Below the pieces are notes generated by a model. It saw only the letters and a program-made list of their open reading frames with translations. It searched no databases and was not told where the DNA came from. Both the position numbers and the translations under genes were made by a program. From Cryptomeria japonica (taxonomy: Eukaryota; Streptophyta; Pinopsida; Cupressales; Cupressaceae), in NCBI RefSeq assembly GCF_030272615.1, contig NC_081415.1, positions 193,734,695 to 193,798,694 on the forward strand: 64,000 bases of DNA. The letters run 5' to 3'. Positions 1 to 11,984 of this stretch are shown here, piece after piece (position 1 is the stretch's first letter; each line of letters starts with the position of its first letter).

Positions 1-2690
1 TAATTTCTTATCTATTTGATCTACCTATGTGTGTGTGTGTGTGTGCAAGAGTGACCCTTATCAAGGGTCGTCTCTCTTCTCAAGAGGGACGACATGAAGA
101 GAGGCGTTCATTTGCATCCCTTAATTAAGTCGACCCACAAAGATAATTGGGCAGTGATCTTCATATAGTCTCCTGCCACTAAGACGTCAACAGGGGCCAC
201 TTTATATGTTGCATGCAATATTGTGATAAAGTTTAATGTGGTTTCACATTATAAAATATTTAATATTGTAAAATCTTAGTACCAAAAAAAAAATGAGTGG
301 GACATGATTTTGTAAACTAATGGTATCAGAGACAAAGTTTATGTAATACCACTTGGTAATTTTGTGCAAGATTATTTTTATTAAAGAAAATGCATGAAAA
401 GTTGTTGAGGTTGGCAAGATTGGCTGTCATAAATTTTGGCTTGTTGGCTTCGATTAATGGAGCATTTCTTATAGTTTGCATAAATGAGGGAAAAAGTATG
501 GATTGGAATGTACAATTACATGATTCTCATTTGTTTATTAATATAGAGTACAAGTAGCAATATTAATGTTTAATAAGGCTTGCATTGAGACTTTATAAGT
601 GTATTGTAATCTTTATCCATGTGATAATACATTAAGTGTGTGAGTGCTTTTGAAAAGAGTGATAAAATACATATTCTTTTGCTTTGTGGATCCTGAATAC
701 TTGTTTGCATATTTTTTTGTCATAGGGTTATGTGGAAATAGTTCATTATAGTTGCATATTTCTTTTCAATGTTCTCCTAGATCAACATGTTGAAATGTGT
801 GTACATCAAAAACAACATTGTTCAAGGATGCATATGCAACTAGGAATGCTTGTGTAGATTGAGATTCCTTTTAGAGATCCGATTGAAGTGTTTAACGTAA
901 ATGATTCCTTCATTGTTTGATGTTAGGAGATGAATGCATTGAATGCATTTAATTACAAGGACATAGTGATAAATCATACAAATTTGTGTTTAGTTGACCT
1001 TGGGTGGGAAGAGTATAGGTGTGAATCAGTGAAAATTGAATTTGAAATTGCAACTGTGGACTTGACCACATTCATAAAATGGGGTCAATGCAATGCCTGC
1101 ATCAATTGCATGAAAGTATGTGCATATATATTTGTAATAAATGTATGGGTAAAACAAATGTAATGGAAGGATGACTATAATGATGAGATACATGTATATA
1201 AATATGTAATATAATGTTGTAGGTAACATATACAATTTGATTTTACATAAAATTACACATAGACACTATACCCATGATAAAACTCAAATTAAATTAAAAA
1301 TAACAAAAATATACAAAATTAATCATCACTCATACATTTTTTTTTTTAAATGATAGATTTTTCATAAAGATTTAAATAAAATTCTAGGTAGACCAAAGTC
1401 ATAACCTTCTAACATGAGAATACTCTAGTCCTTAAGTAAGAACTTATAAGTTGCGGCCATAAATATAATATAATCTTTGCAATGAATTCTATGCGATCTA
1501 AGATCATCTACACTATCCAATATTAGATGAGGAAAACAAAATGTGACGTTCTACTTAAATATCAATTAAAAAATAGACTAAAGTTGTAAGCGAGTCAAAT
1601 TTTCGTTCAAATAGATAGTGCCTATCAAAAATTGACTAAAAGATTAATAAGACTACACCACTCACATCATTCCCTTAATCGAAATATTTTTGAATGTAAA
1701 TTTTTATGAGATTTTGTTCAAAAGACAAGTGCCTATCAAAAATTGACTAAATGATTTATCAAACTCCGCCACTCACATCATTCCCTTTAATTGAAACATT
1801 TTTGAATGTAAAGTTTAATAACATTTTGAATAAAATAGAGTTACGAAAAAGGAATATTTAATAATCCGGAAGTGGTTACTAATTGGTTTATTAGAAATTA
1901 ATGAGAGATATTAGAAGGTAGTAGATTAAGATTTTGTTCCGAATGAATTTGTTAAAAAAATTGTTAAGTCAAATATTCTTTAACCTCCATTCTTAGTCAA
2001 AATTCTTAATGTTTAAGTCTAAAGAAAATTGTATACATTTTGCATGAGTGAATATCTTTTAGTGCTTAGTTCTTAGTCAACTAAATTTGCTTATGCACAA
2101 TGGATACTCTTTATTGATTGGGCTCTAAATTGAATAAATTCAATTACTAGATGAATTTGACAAAAGTGTATATCTTTCAATTTTTTGTCTTTGGTCAAAA
2201 AACATTAATTGTTTGTGGATGGATTTGGTAAAATGAATATACCTCTCAATGCTGAACTCTTTGTCAAAAAGAATGGTTGTAAGTAAATTTGACAAATTGA
2301 ACATCCCTCAATGCTTGATTCTTAGTCAAAGAATTCTAATTATAAACAATTTTAGCAAAGTAGATACCCCTATATTTAGGCTCAATTAAAAGAAGTTAGT
2401 ATACTATGAATAAATTTAACAAAAATAAATAAATAAAATATTTCTCTTGTAACCATTTCTTTATTTCAGCTTTATTTAATTAAATAAATAAAAAATGAAT
2501 TGTCTTATTAAAACATTAATATATTTTTCAAATTTAAAAACTATACCATAAATTATCCAAAAATCTCACCCGCTTAATACAATTAAAATTTTTTTATATC
2601 ATCTCAATGTACATCATGAGTTCCAAACCTCAAAAACCTCAGATTTTTTTTTCTAAAAGTACAAAGAATTTATAGAAAGAAGCCAAAGAA
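1..2690. other. AT-rich intergenic spacer downstream of the ERF gene
   Basis: No coding region with a recognisable domain is seen on either strand. The stretch is AT-rich and opens with a short GT dinucleotide run (about 29-45). From about 1980 to 2400 there are loosely repeated phrases of the type CTTAGTCAAA every 60-90 bases, which look like decayed tandem duplications. The short reading frames near 930-1240 have no codon structure or homology I recognise. The ERF gene is transcribed towards this spacer, so its right end should contain that gene's 3' UTR. Confidence 0.6.
1617..1838. repeat. Two-copy 111-bp tandem duplication
   Basis: A unit starting AGTGCCTATCAAAAATTGAC at 1617 recurs at 1728. 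Both copies continue through CCACTCACATCATTCCCTT and TTTTTGAATGTAAA. The copies differ at many positions, so the duplication is old. No coding content is seen. Confidence 0.75.
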
Positions 2691-2706
2691 TGAGATGCCA
2701 AAATCC

Positions 2707-3693
2707 TCAATTCACCATGAGTTGGCCGGGGCAATTGAAAAAAATTCCACTAGGCGTTAGAGGCGGGCTACTAATTGTAGCAAGTATATCTTCAAACACA
2801 CGAACCTCAGTAAAACTTTCAGATTTTACTTTAACTTGTCTCTCATCCTCATCCAAGCACACTGGATCTCTCGCCCTCTTTTTAGTCCCCGGATTATTTA
2901 ATCCCTCACTTTTTACCCTATTCAAACCAGCAGTTTTATCACAAACCGTAGCATTTAATGTGCTGTTAATCTGAAGCGGAAAGTTAAGCAGCGCCTTAGA
3001 GCCCCTCATCCGATAAGCGGCACGGTCATATGCAAGCGCCGCATCCTCCGCTGTATCGAAGGTTCCAAGCCAAACCCTAGCCCCCTGCCGAGCAGAGTCC
3101 CTTATTTCCGCTGCAAACTTCCCCCAAGGCCGCTGCCTCACGCCTCTGTAATGCCTTCCAGTCCTTTTGACTTCCGTCTCATGACGGACAATTGTCTGTT
3201 TCTTGACAGGAGGTGCAGGGGTCGGCTTCTTTGGCGTAACAGGATTCCAGCCCTTCTGCGTGGCCTCTTTCAGAACGCCGTACAGAAACATGTCCTCTGA
3301 ATCGTTCTCATTTAACGGCAGCTTCGACCAGGCGTCGGACAGGAACGGACTTTTAACAGAAACGGGGTTTTTCAAACCCCAGGCTAAATCCTTCCGAGGA
3401 ACATTTACGGAAAGAGACGGACGAGAATTTCTGCTACTGCTGCTGCTGCTGTTAATGCTACTGCTTCTGCTGGCAGATTTCTGAGTCTCCATCGATTTGA
3501 ATGATTCTTCGACGGATTCTTCATTCAGTGCACTTTGCACAAATTTTTCTTCTTCAGCACTGCAGCTGGTTCTGTTAGAAGACGAAGAACAGATTTCCAT
3601 CGCTAACAGATCTTCGGTACAGATCAGGGATTCAGGGATCGAATCCCTGGTCTCACCGAGCAAAATATATCTGATTTCTTCCAAGGCAGTCAT
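2707..3693 (-). CDS. AP2/ERF transcription factor, ERF1-like, group IX
   Basis: Intact single-exon 328-residue ORF. Residues about 181-240 form one complete AP2/ERF domain: it opens [20 protein letters not shown], contains the WLGTF motif, and ends ALLNFPL. The Ala and Asp in AAEIRD are the residues typical of the ERF rather than the DREB subfamily. Residues about 124-150 ([20 protein letters not shown]) match the acidic CMIX-1-type motif found before the domain in group IX factors such as ERF1/ORA59. A serine-rich stretch covers about 73-95, a Pro/Lys-rich linker about 150-166, and a basic KKRAR patch about 271-275. By family knowledge it should be a nuclear regulator binding GCC-box promoters in ethylene/jasmonate and defence responses. 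The start at 3693 is the first in-frame Met and gives a typical N-terminus. No breaks are seen, and the local GC is higher than in the surrounding DNA. It is the only clearly intact host gene here. I cannot assign the exact orthologue. Confidence 0.95.
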   Translation of the reverse strand: MTALEEIRYILLGETRDSIPESLICTEDLLAMEICSSSSNRTSCSAEEEKFVQSALNEESVEESFKSMETQKSASRSSSINSSSSSSRNSRPSLSVNVPRKDLAWGLKNPVSVKSPFLSDAWSKLPLNENDSEDMFLYGVLKEATQKGWNPVTPKKPTPAPPVKKQTIVRHETEVKRTGRHYRGVRQRPWGKFAAEIRDSARQGARVWLGTFDTAEDAALAYDRAAYRMRGSKALLNFPLQINSTLNATVCDKTAGLNRVKSEGLNNPGTKKRARDPVCLDEDERQVKVKSESFTEVRVFEDILATISSPPLTPSGIFFNCPGQLMVN

Positions 3694-3725
3694 TTTGGTT
3701 CTTTAAAATGTCTGACCTTCTGAGG

Positions 3726-3735
3726 CTATTTATAG
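3726..3735 (-). promoter_or_regulatory. TATA box of the ERF gene
   Basis: The minus strand reads CTATAAATAG, 33 nt upstream of the ERF start codon. If the transcription start lies the usual 25-30 nt downstream of the TATA box, the 5' leader would be only about ten nucleotides long. No other TATA-like site in the next 200 bp looks as good. Confidence 0.6.
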
Positions 3736-3906
3736 AGGAGTTTGCAATTCAAATTGCAGAAAAGGTCTAAAGTAAAAGGCAGTAAGGAAAGTGGGGAAGA
3801 AGCTTCAATATTTAATAATTTTGTACAGAGAATCTGATTTTTTTGACTCAACATCAACGAACTACTTTTAGAAGCGCATAGCAATCCACAAAATGGGCCC
3901 CACTGC

Positions 3907-3914
3907 GACGTCAA
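3907..3914 (-). promoter_or_regulatory. TGACG/TTGAC motif upstream of the ERF gene
   Basis: The minus strand reads TTGACGTC, combining a TTGAC W-box core with the TGACG core bound by TGA-type bZIP factors. It lies about 215 bp upstream of the ERF start codon. Both motifs are common in defence-responsive plant promoters. A role here is inferred from position only. Confidence 0.35.
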
Positions 3915-4101
3915 TGGCTAGTGAGTAGGCGATGGGAGAGGGCACCTGCATGATGTATCTAGATGTTATACGTTGCTGTATATACACGTTATATTGCCTA
4001 GGTGTGCACGCATGGCATATATACAATGGATATATATCCTTTAATAGGATTACGTTCATAAGCTCCCAAGCTGGTTCAAGTGTTTAGGTCGGCAAGCAAA
4101 C

Positions 4102-4213
4102 TTTCTCTTTTAAAAAGAGAAAAATATCTTCATATAAAGTCTTCATCTTTTATATGAAGGATTACCTATCTTCTTTTCTTTTTGTAGTAGGATTACCTAT
4201 CTTCTTTTCTTTT
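4102..4213. repeat. Two short inverted repeats plus a 31-bp tandem duplication
   Basis: TTTCTCTTTT faces AAAAGAGAAA at 4102-4122. CTTCATATAAA faces TTTATATGAAG at about 4129-4159. These are followed at once by GGATTACCTATCTTCTTTTC repeated at 4159 and 4190. This could be slippage or a small decayed hairpin element. Confidence 0.6.
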
Positions 4214-5821
4214 ATTTGACTCTAACGTTATAAAGATGAAGTGGTTGTTTTTAAATCAAATTTAAATCAAAAGAGTTTGATGTCTAGTGATGTTTCTTTT
4301 TACATTAATTTTATCTACGATCAATGAAATAAAATTATTTTTCTTACTCTACAAGGTAGTGTCAATTGATTAAAAATGAAATAGATATTCTAACGTTTAA
4401 CATGCATTGCATGATAATCTTAAGAAACATAGAATTAAGACATTTGCATTAATGAATTCTTACCAAAAGCTCTATTAGTCATATGGACAAAAGATGATGG
4501 TGGGAAAATGTTATACCCTTCTACAACCAAATATATTAAGATATTGCAAGCTACAAAAAAACATGTTAACTGAAAGGATTTGAAGGATAGAATCTCAATC
4601 ATGTCCATCATTTTGGAGATTATGTGTTTGTTTACTTACATCATATACAATTGATCTAATGTCATTGAACGTGGCATAAAGTTTAGTTGACAACATTTGA
4701 TTTAGTTTGGTAATAATATCTAACATCAGTAAAGTGCAAATCCATATCATTTCCTTCAATTTGTTGATCAACAACTCTAGGAGCATTGTCAACATTGTAG
4801 CCTTCACTAGATGCATGAGATTTCATTTTTACAAGTGTTTCTATCTCTACCTTGCATCTTTTTCTATTGTGTCGACCTTGTTTAATATATGGCTATAACA
4901 AAAAAGCACATGAAAGCTACTATATAAACATAAACACATTTTTTAACCTACAACAACATGGAATGAAAATCTTAAGAAAATAGAACCCAAAAATTTACTA
5001 TTGCAAATCTATTAATTCTAACAAAGCCAATTAATGTCATGATAAAAAGAAACTTGTCTTTTATGCTCCTGAATAATAAGTTAAAAAATCTTGATGCAAT
5101 TACTTAGAGCAATCAATTTGACAAGGCTTCACCATTTGATGATCAAGAATGATGAAACAAGATTATGGTTTCAAGAATAAATAATAATATCAATCTATTA
5201 AAACTAACCACTTGTTTAAGTTAATTACTATAAATTTTTAATAATAACACAAATTAATAAAATAATAAATAATTTTTTAAATTTATATAAATAATCAAAT
5301 ATCCTTTATGAAATAATGAGTTGAGTAGTTTTTATCAAACTATGAAAAATACTTGAAATGGAAAATAAAAATAGTAAAACCTCGATGTTCACGCACATGA
5401 CAATTAACGAGGATTTCTACTAGAAGATTATTAAAAATGTATATAGGAAAAGGAGCACGAAGACCCACCTCGGCTTTCCAACCTTCTAGTCACTTTAGAA
5501 TTTGCACGTCAACCGTTAGCAGCCATGCACGAACGTATGGTCGTCTTTAGCCCCAAATTAAAATTTAATATATTTGTTAGAGTAGTGAAAAATTTGATGT
5601 GGATTTTATTGATTGAGAATGTCTTCTAATGTAATTGTGTGGAAAAACGTTTTTTTTAATTTTTCAATTCAATGTGTTTGGATGTAATTGTATGTTTGAG
5701 TTTTTTTATTATTTATTGAAAATGTTAAAAAAATACAAAGAAAGATAGTTAAGGACTCTCAAAATGAATATATCAGTCAATCATAACTAAAGACAAAACA
5801 ATTGATTGGAGATATCAAAAC

Positions 5822-6228
5822 TAGCTTGACATGCAACCATAAACAATAAAATGATAATCATACAAAATCAAGAACATACAGTCTCATAAATGTAGTGACA
5901 ATATAGCAGTAGGATGTGCATAATCTGGCTCCAAAACCACACTATTGTACGTCCGATAACTTTTGTGTTATGTGGACATGAATGCTACAAAATAGGTATA
6001 GAATGGTTGTGGAGCTCGATAGAAACACTACGGCCAATGTCCCCCACTATAGTATAACATGAAAGTTATCGGTGTATGATAGTGCGTTTTTGGAGCCAGA
6101 ATAGCTATAGCCATAGCAATATGACAGTCATAAACTAGCTTGACATGTAGTGACAAACAGTAAAATGATAACCATACAAAAACAGGAACATACAGTCCCA
6201 TAGATGTAGTGGCAATGTAGCAAAATGA
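5822..6228. repeat. Inverted repeat flanked by ~95-bp direct repeats
   Basis: A segment beginning CTAGCTTGACATG occurs at 5822 and again at 6135, and both copies continue through AGGAACATACAGTC-like sequence. Between them, 5925-5971 (CTGGCTCCAAAACCACACTA...) is the imperfect reverse complement of 6053-6099 (...TTTTTGGAGCCAG), with about 80 bp between the arms. This could be a foldback or MITE-like element. No transposase is seen. Confidence 0.65.
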
Positions 6229-9200
6229 CATCCATCCCATAAATGACCACCATAAACAACGACATGGTATCCATATAAATGGACAACGGGAATAGTTAGT
6301 TTAGCAAGAGAAGCCTTAGTCCTTGAGCAATATGTATCTTCTTATTTTCGAGCAACCGGTCCACTTAGCATTTGATGCACTGAATTTGAAGCTCCATCTT
6401 TAATTTCCTTTTGGAATTTGCCTTTAGTTGAGAGAAGGAAGAAGTAAGACAAAAAAATATGTTAGAGTAAAGCTTTAAAAATACAACTTCCTCACAATTG
6501 TTATGATTATTAAAGATCGCTTTGCATACGTGTCTCCATATATGCAATAGGATTACATATCGAATTCCATCAACAATAATGTTATTTTGAACAATAAAAA
6601 ATTTATTTCTCCTTAATTTTGTTGTTAAAATGGCTTTTCATAAGAACCAAATGTATATAAAATTCTTCTTCAAATATTACAATATAACATGATTTAAAAA
6701 GAGAATTATCATAAATTAAATTGATAAATAATTTATTTTTTTAAAGTGTCAGATAACGATCCCCACCTATGAACACATAAGATCAACAAAGGTACAAGCT
6801 TGCAATCAAAATAGTCTTATAGAAGTTTGAACATTGGTGATCACAACAACAACACCACCATTCAACCAACACACTACGAGAAGAACCCACACACATATAT
6901 AATCTTTTATGAAAAAATGATATTTTATCTTCCAAAACATCTTTCTTTTAAAATGTAATCTTCTTAAAAAGTTATAATGAAATCAATGGTTTAAATGTGG
7001 CATAAATTGGATAATGGGATCAATGGTTTAAATGGATTTATTTTTTAATGTGGATGCCTTTAATAGGTTTAGAGACTTTCAAATTTATAGTTTTTTTTAA
7101 TACCATTGTTTCTATTAAAAAAGTCAATATTCATTACAATTTTATTAATTTATCTTTTAAATATATATTGATATTGGTTTGAAGTTGTTTAATTAGTTAT
7201 TTTATTTGAATTTTAAGTTTAATATTATTTTATTTTGTTTATTGATTTCTAAGTATTCGGTTTCATTCTATTTATATGACTATAGAAATATTTTTAGTTA
7301 AGAAAAAATGATGAGGGATTAAAAAGAAATGGAAATTATTTTGAGCATCTAAGTGTTTTTAATAAAAAAAGACAACACATATTCATTATGTCATTAAATG
7401 TATCTTACGATAGAATATCATAGCAATAATGTTTAAATATTATTTTAGGTCAATAAGAAAGAAATATAGATATGTTTTTTTTTTTATTAATTAAACAATG
7501 GATAGTTACAAAAGTAAAACTAGCCCTCAAAAGAGACGTTATGAAGAAAGAAGAAACATAGATATTATTAGATGACCCATACAACAATATGATTGAAATA
7601 AACATCATTAAATAAAAGATATGTTCGATATTGTGAGTTGTTTCAACACTAAAATATTTTGTATTAGAAATGCTAGAAGTTTTTGAAACCTATTAAGAAA
7701 AGGGACTTGGAATTCGTGTGCCCTAGTTTACAACCCATGAGATGTCAATTTGACTTATTTTAAGACTTCAAATTCTCGCCAAATGTTGTTTAACACTTTA
7801 TCCATGAATACTTATTGTTTTAAGGTATATTGCAATTACATACTACCACATTGTTGCCATCTAAATACATGATGTTAAAAAAGGTGTTTTCAACCCTTTT
7901 AAAATGATTGACCGGAAAATAATAACAATCAATAATATGGATTGTGGAAATCTAATATCATTAATTATTTTCATTGTTGTTTCTATATTTACATCTAAAC
8001 GTTTCATTTCAGTCTATTATAAAAAAAATTTCCAATATCTAATGTGTAGAAAAAACACCTCATTAAACTTATTCAATATAAAAAAGAGTATTTTATCATT
8101 ATATTATTATTTTGTGATCGATAATTGTAACAAATATACATGACAATGATTGTAACATGATTGCTTTAGTTATAATATGTAAATATAATCTTAATCTATC
8201 ATATTACTACTAATATATATATTTTTCTAGAGTTATCTAAAAAATTATAAAATTGAACAAATATTGTACAATTTTGAGAATTTATTAGCATTATATGAGA
8301 TTGTCAATTGTTAGAGATTCTTTATTAGACATGATCAAACATGAGACTACATAGTGTATAATTATTTAATTCATTAATTTGATTGAATTTGTGTTTTTTG
8401 TTAGTTATCTTGTGGTCTGTCAGTTTCTGATACATTTTATCAATCTATTAGCCTTTTCATTTAATTCATCATGAAATTATAGAAAAAAAATTAGTCCAAG
8501 CTATTCCTATAGCAATAATTATATGTAGATTATTTTTGTGTATTGAGTGCAATGATAATTTTTTATCACATCTAATATTTGTTTAATGAATATCAAGTAT
8601 ATATTTGATTTGAAAGACATAATATGACGTGGACAACCATGTTTTATGTGTTTGAACAAGAGATTTTCTTATATTGTATAAGCTCAAACTATTCAATATG
8701 ATGACAAACAAATAATATTTTTAAATGTAATATTTATTAACAATGAGTTAGATTGACTTATATCCTCATGTAAAGCTAAATTTTGACCACTATTATATGA
8801 ATTTTAGTATGAGATGATGAGTAGTTGTAGATATTTTTGTGAATTAATAATATAAATTAAGCTAAACTAAAACAAGTACTTAGATGGTACTAAATGATAA
8901 ATTATTCAAATTTTTTTATTTAAACAATAATGACAATATTATTATAAGCTAAACTAAAACACCTAATTAAATGACAGTGAATGACATTTTGTTTATATTT
9001 ATTAACATTCTTATATATAAAGAATAATGACAATATTAATAGATCACAATATGACAAACACTTTCAAAACTATTATATTGCACACAAATACGAGGTCCTT
9101 TTACTTATTCTTCATTCTTTTTTGTGTGGAGGATGTGTCATTTAACCTAATGTAACTCAAATGCATTATACTATCAAGGTGAAAAGTATTTTAATATGAT

Positions 9201-9784
9201 TAGAAAAATTATAATATTATACGAATTGATTTGAACAAAATAATGTGATTCTTTTGTAATCTATAATAAAAATACTTCTAAATATAACTATGTAGTAGTT
9301 TTTGACTTCAAATTTTTAAAGCACATTTATATACCATTTACATTCTTTGAATATAAATACAAAGTCTTCATGAACTAAAAATAAAGTAATTGTTAATATC
9401 TATTTATCACATAAAAATGACTTTTTAACGCATCAAAATAACACAATTAGATTTACTTAATTCAACAAATTGTTTTTTATTTTGCTTTTGGTCAATTTGT
9501 GAATCTATCACACATATAATTTAAAATGATAAAAGACATTTCCTCTTGACCAACTTTCTTTTTTTGTTTTAAGTAGTATTTTTGTGTCTCAAAGTCCTTG
9601 TGATAATTTTTCTAATATTATATTCTACTTAAATTATAAAAAGGTATTTGAACACATGGTGAAAAACTTATAAGCTAGAAGAGAATAAATAAAAACTTTG
9701 ATTTTGACAATTAATGATATAAAAAATTATAATAAACATGACTCAGTGTGAATGTTGATAAAATCCTATTTTCAATTTGACTCA

Positions 9785-9855
9785 GTGATGATCAACTTTG
9801 GGGGGGCACTGATGATCAGTTGGGGGGGCCACTAATGATCAACTTGGGGGGTCAG
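9785..9855 (+). repeat. Three-copy repeat with G7/G7/G6 runs
   Basis: The unit (A/G)ATGATCA(A/G)(C/T)T followed by a run of six or seven G occurs three times in about 70 bp. The copies alternate with CAC/CCAC and end in GTCAG. A related GGGGGGCCAC recurs alone near 10195. The runs are long enough for quadruplex-type structure in principle, but there are only three runs in the cluster. Confidence 0.65.
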
Positions 9856-10281
9856 TGTCTTATTCAGTTGAATGAACTTATGGCAGCATTCATGCACTTT
9901 GTAAGTAAGTCAAAAACAACGCCCACAATTCTCCTAGGGCTCAACATATTTCAACCAAATTCTTCTTACTTCCTCATTGAAATCAGGTAAAAAAAGGGTG
10001 AAAAATCAAATTCTTAAATATATCTACAATAAATTCTTTCCAATCATATAGCTAAAGTCAATACTTAATGTATATATGTACTATTCAATCAAGGTGGTTG
10101 GATTCAATGCAATGATGGTCCACCTATTCCAAAAATTCAATGATATATGATGAAAAGACCCCCTTAAAATAGCCCAAATTTGTGTCTTATTAGGGGGGCC
10201 ACTTGTTGTAAGTAGACCACCGTTATCATGACAGATGAGAAAAGGATAAAAAAGACCATTAAAATAGACTCCATCTCGTAT

Positions 10282-10471
10282 TTGACCACGTGATATTTGA
10301 CCCTCGGGTCAGTCAACAATTGCGGTACGCACGTGTTTGCCAAGTCATCTCCACACGTGTGAGCGAGAGAGTCGATTGGATATGCTTGTCTGGCAAGTCA
10401 ATTGACCAAGGCTGACTGGTTCATGAACTAACCAAGTTTTGTATTTGAAAGCGGTCAAAGTATTTGGTCAA
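10282..10471 (+). promoter_or_regulatory. Dense W-box and G-box cluster
   Basis: Within 190 bp there are seven TTGAC(C/T) W-boxes on either strand (10282, 10297, 10311, 10396, 10402, 10453, 10466) and three CACGTG G-boxes (10287, 10330, 10354). W-boxes bind WRKY factors. G-boxes bind bZIP/bHLH factors. This density is far above chance in AT-rich spacer and looks like a stress- or defence-responsive promoter. A TATAAATA follows about 80 bp downstream. No recognisable gene follows, so it may belong to an unrecognised first exon, a decayed gene or a captured promoter fragment. Confidence 0.55.
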
Positions 10472-10549
10472 TTTTTAAGGAAACTTCCTGGATGCCACGG
10501 TGGTTTTACATTTTGTCTTTTGCTTGTATTTAACTACTATGGATTATGA

Positions 10550-10557
10550 TATAAATA
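10550..10557 (+). promoter_or_regulatory. TATA box after the W-box cluster
   Basis: TATAAATA lies about 80 bp downstream of the last W-box, at the expected place for a core promoter. A transcript would start near 10580. The first ATG after that is at 10595 and opens a 68-residue frame of unknown nature spanning a 36-bp tandem repeat. Confidence 0.4.
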
Positions 10558-10661
10558 ATGGGAGTTTTGTTTTTTTTGTCATGCACGTGGTCTAATGCTA
10601 GATTTGAATATTTGCCCCTTCGTTGGACTTCAAATGCATGCCATCATTGTTTCCAACGCCA

Positions 10662-10733
10662 CACCAAGTCTTCTGACACAGAGAGAGATCAAGGAATCAC
10701 CAAGTCTTCTGACACAGAGAGAGATCAAGGATT
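10662..10733 (+). repeat. Two 36-bp tandem copies
   Basis: CACCAAGTCTTCTGACACAG followed by AGAGAGATCAAGGA(A/T)T is present twice in a row (10662-10697 and 10698-10733) with almost no difference, so the duplication is recent. Its length is a multiple of three, so it keeps any reading frame open. It lies just downstream of the W-box/TATA promoter. Confidence 0.85.
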
Positions 10734-10801
10734 CCTTGAAAGTAATGTTAGCCATTTTGTTTATTGGATATGATTTTTGGATTCAAATTTCTATGTTTTG
10801 A

Positions 10802-11980
10802 TATCATGGATGATAAAGAATGATTGCAGTTAAAATTTTGTTAGAATAAGATTATGTCTGTTGTATTCATTACACTAGTCATAAGTCCTAGTTCTTTGCA
10901 TACAAACTATTCTAATAAGGACACAACTGTGATCATCCTCTAATTATCAGATGTGTTGAGACTAGTAGACAATATATCTTTAACGAAGTCAAAGTATAAT
11001 TATTGAATGTTGATTATTATATGAAATCTTAGATATTATTGTTAAATATTGTTTAAGATCTGTTATTCTCTTCGTTTTAAGAGGTGTTCCAAATGAACTT
11101 GAAGTTTATAGGTGGGTTAAGTCAAATTAGGACAATAAGGGTTGGGTTTTTAAGTCTATCACATGTCTTGGAAAGGAGAAAATTTCCTACACTTCTGGTT
11201 TAGTCAAACATGCACTTGATGTGCTTAAGTACAACTCGTGAAGAATATGCAATTAAAATTATTATGTGTAGGCTTGGGACTTTGAGTTTCATTCTAAGGA
11301 GCCTTCTAAGTCTAAATAATTGATATGGATAGAGTTTTCATTCTTAAACGTTGCATTTTTTTCCTTCCTTTAGGAAATACCCAGTTAGTTAGGCCATGTG
11401 GTCTAGTGCAAATATAGTGATAATAAATTCACTAGCTTAAGAATGCATCTTAGTGCTTTTTTGAATTATAGCTATCACAACACCAATCAAACTCTGTAAC
11501 CCTTTTGACCTTGGTTTCATTATGAATAAACCCATATCTTACCCAAAATAAACCAAATGCATATTTTTATTATAGACATGATGACCATTTGTATAGAGAT
11601 TATCTTGTCCACAATCAAATTGGTTTCACTCAAACCTCGTCCATTAACCCAAAACATATTACTAAGGAAAAATATTTCCCCAATTCATGAAATCTTCTCA
11701 TCCAAATAAAATCCTTTAGTTATTTGCCTCTACCTATAATCTCCAATCAACTTCTCATTCTTTTCCCCTTCACAAACTGGCTTCTCCTACTCTCCCATGA
11801 CCCCCTTTTTCTACCTGTAATGCCCACTTCTTACCCAAGTGAACATCATTATAAAGTTGCAACAAATTTTTTTTAAACAACGTACTACATAATTATTAAA
11901 AGAGATTATGATCATACTCACTATAACCTTCAACTGAAGCTAAGGATAATAATGATTTTAATTTAAACAATACTCAACTA
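10802..11980. other. Intergenic sequence, no gene recognised
   Basis: No ORF with a recognisable motif is present. The sequence reads like decayed retroelement DNA, but I could not tie it to a family. The right end adjoins the protease relic of copia element J. Confidence 0.5.
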
Positions 11981-11984
11981 ACAA

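Larger units (their letters stand above)
3740..9775. other. Long AT-rich intergenic spacer
   Basis: Beyond the ERF promoter, I see no domain-bearing ORF on either strand. The reading frames at 4595-4898, 6028-6547 and 7904-8143 are short, AT-driven and carry no motif. Structures worth separate entries are small inverted repeats near 4.1 kb and a direct/inverted repeat composite at 5.8-6.2 kb. About 8.86-9.05 kb contains a loosely repeated TAAGCTAAACTAAAAC phrase. Confidence 0.6.

Noticed and set aside
2690-3706. Plus-strand frames of 69-94 residues over the ERF gene
   Set aside because: Shadows of the minus-strand ERF coding region.
7904-8143. 79-residue AT-rich frame
   Set aside because: Composition-driven (Ile/Phe/Lys/Asn), no promoter or motif.
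10558-10801. Small reading frames of 71 and 68 residues behind the W-box promoter
   Set aside because: No motif, two overlapping frames of equal quality, and openness explained by the 36-bp tandem repeat. Kept only as context of the promoter.
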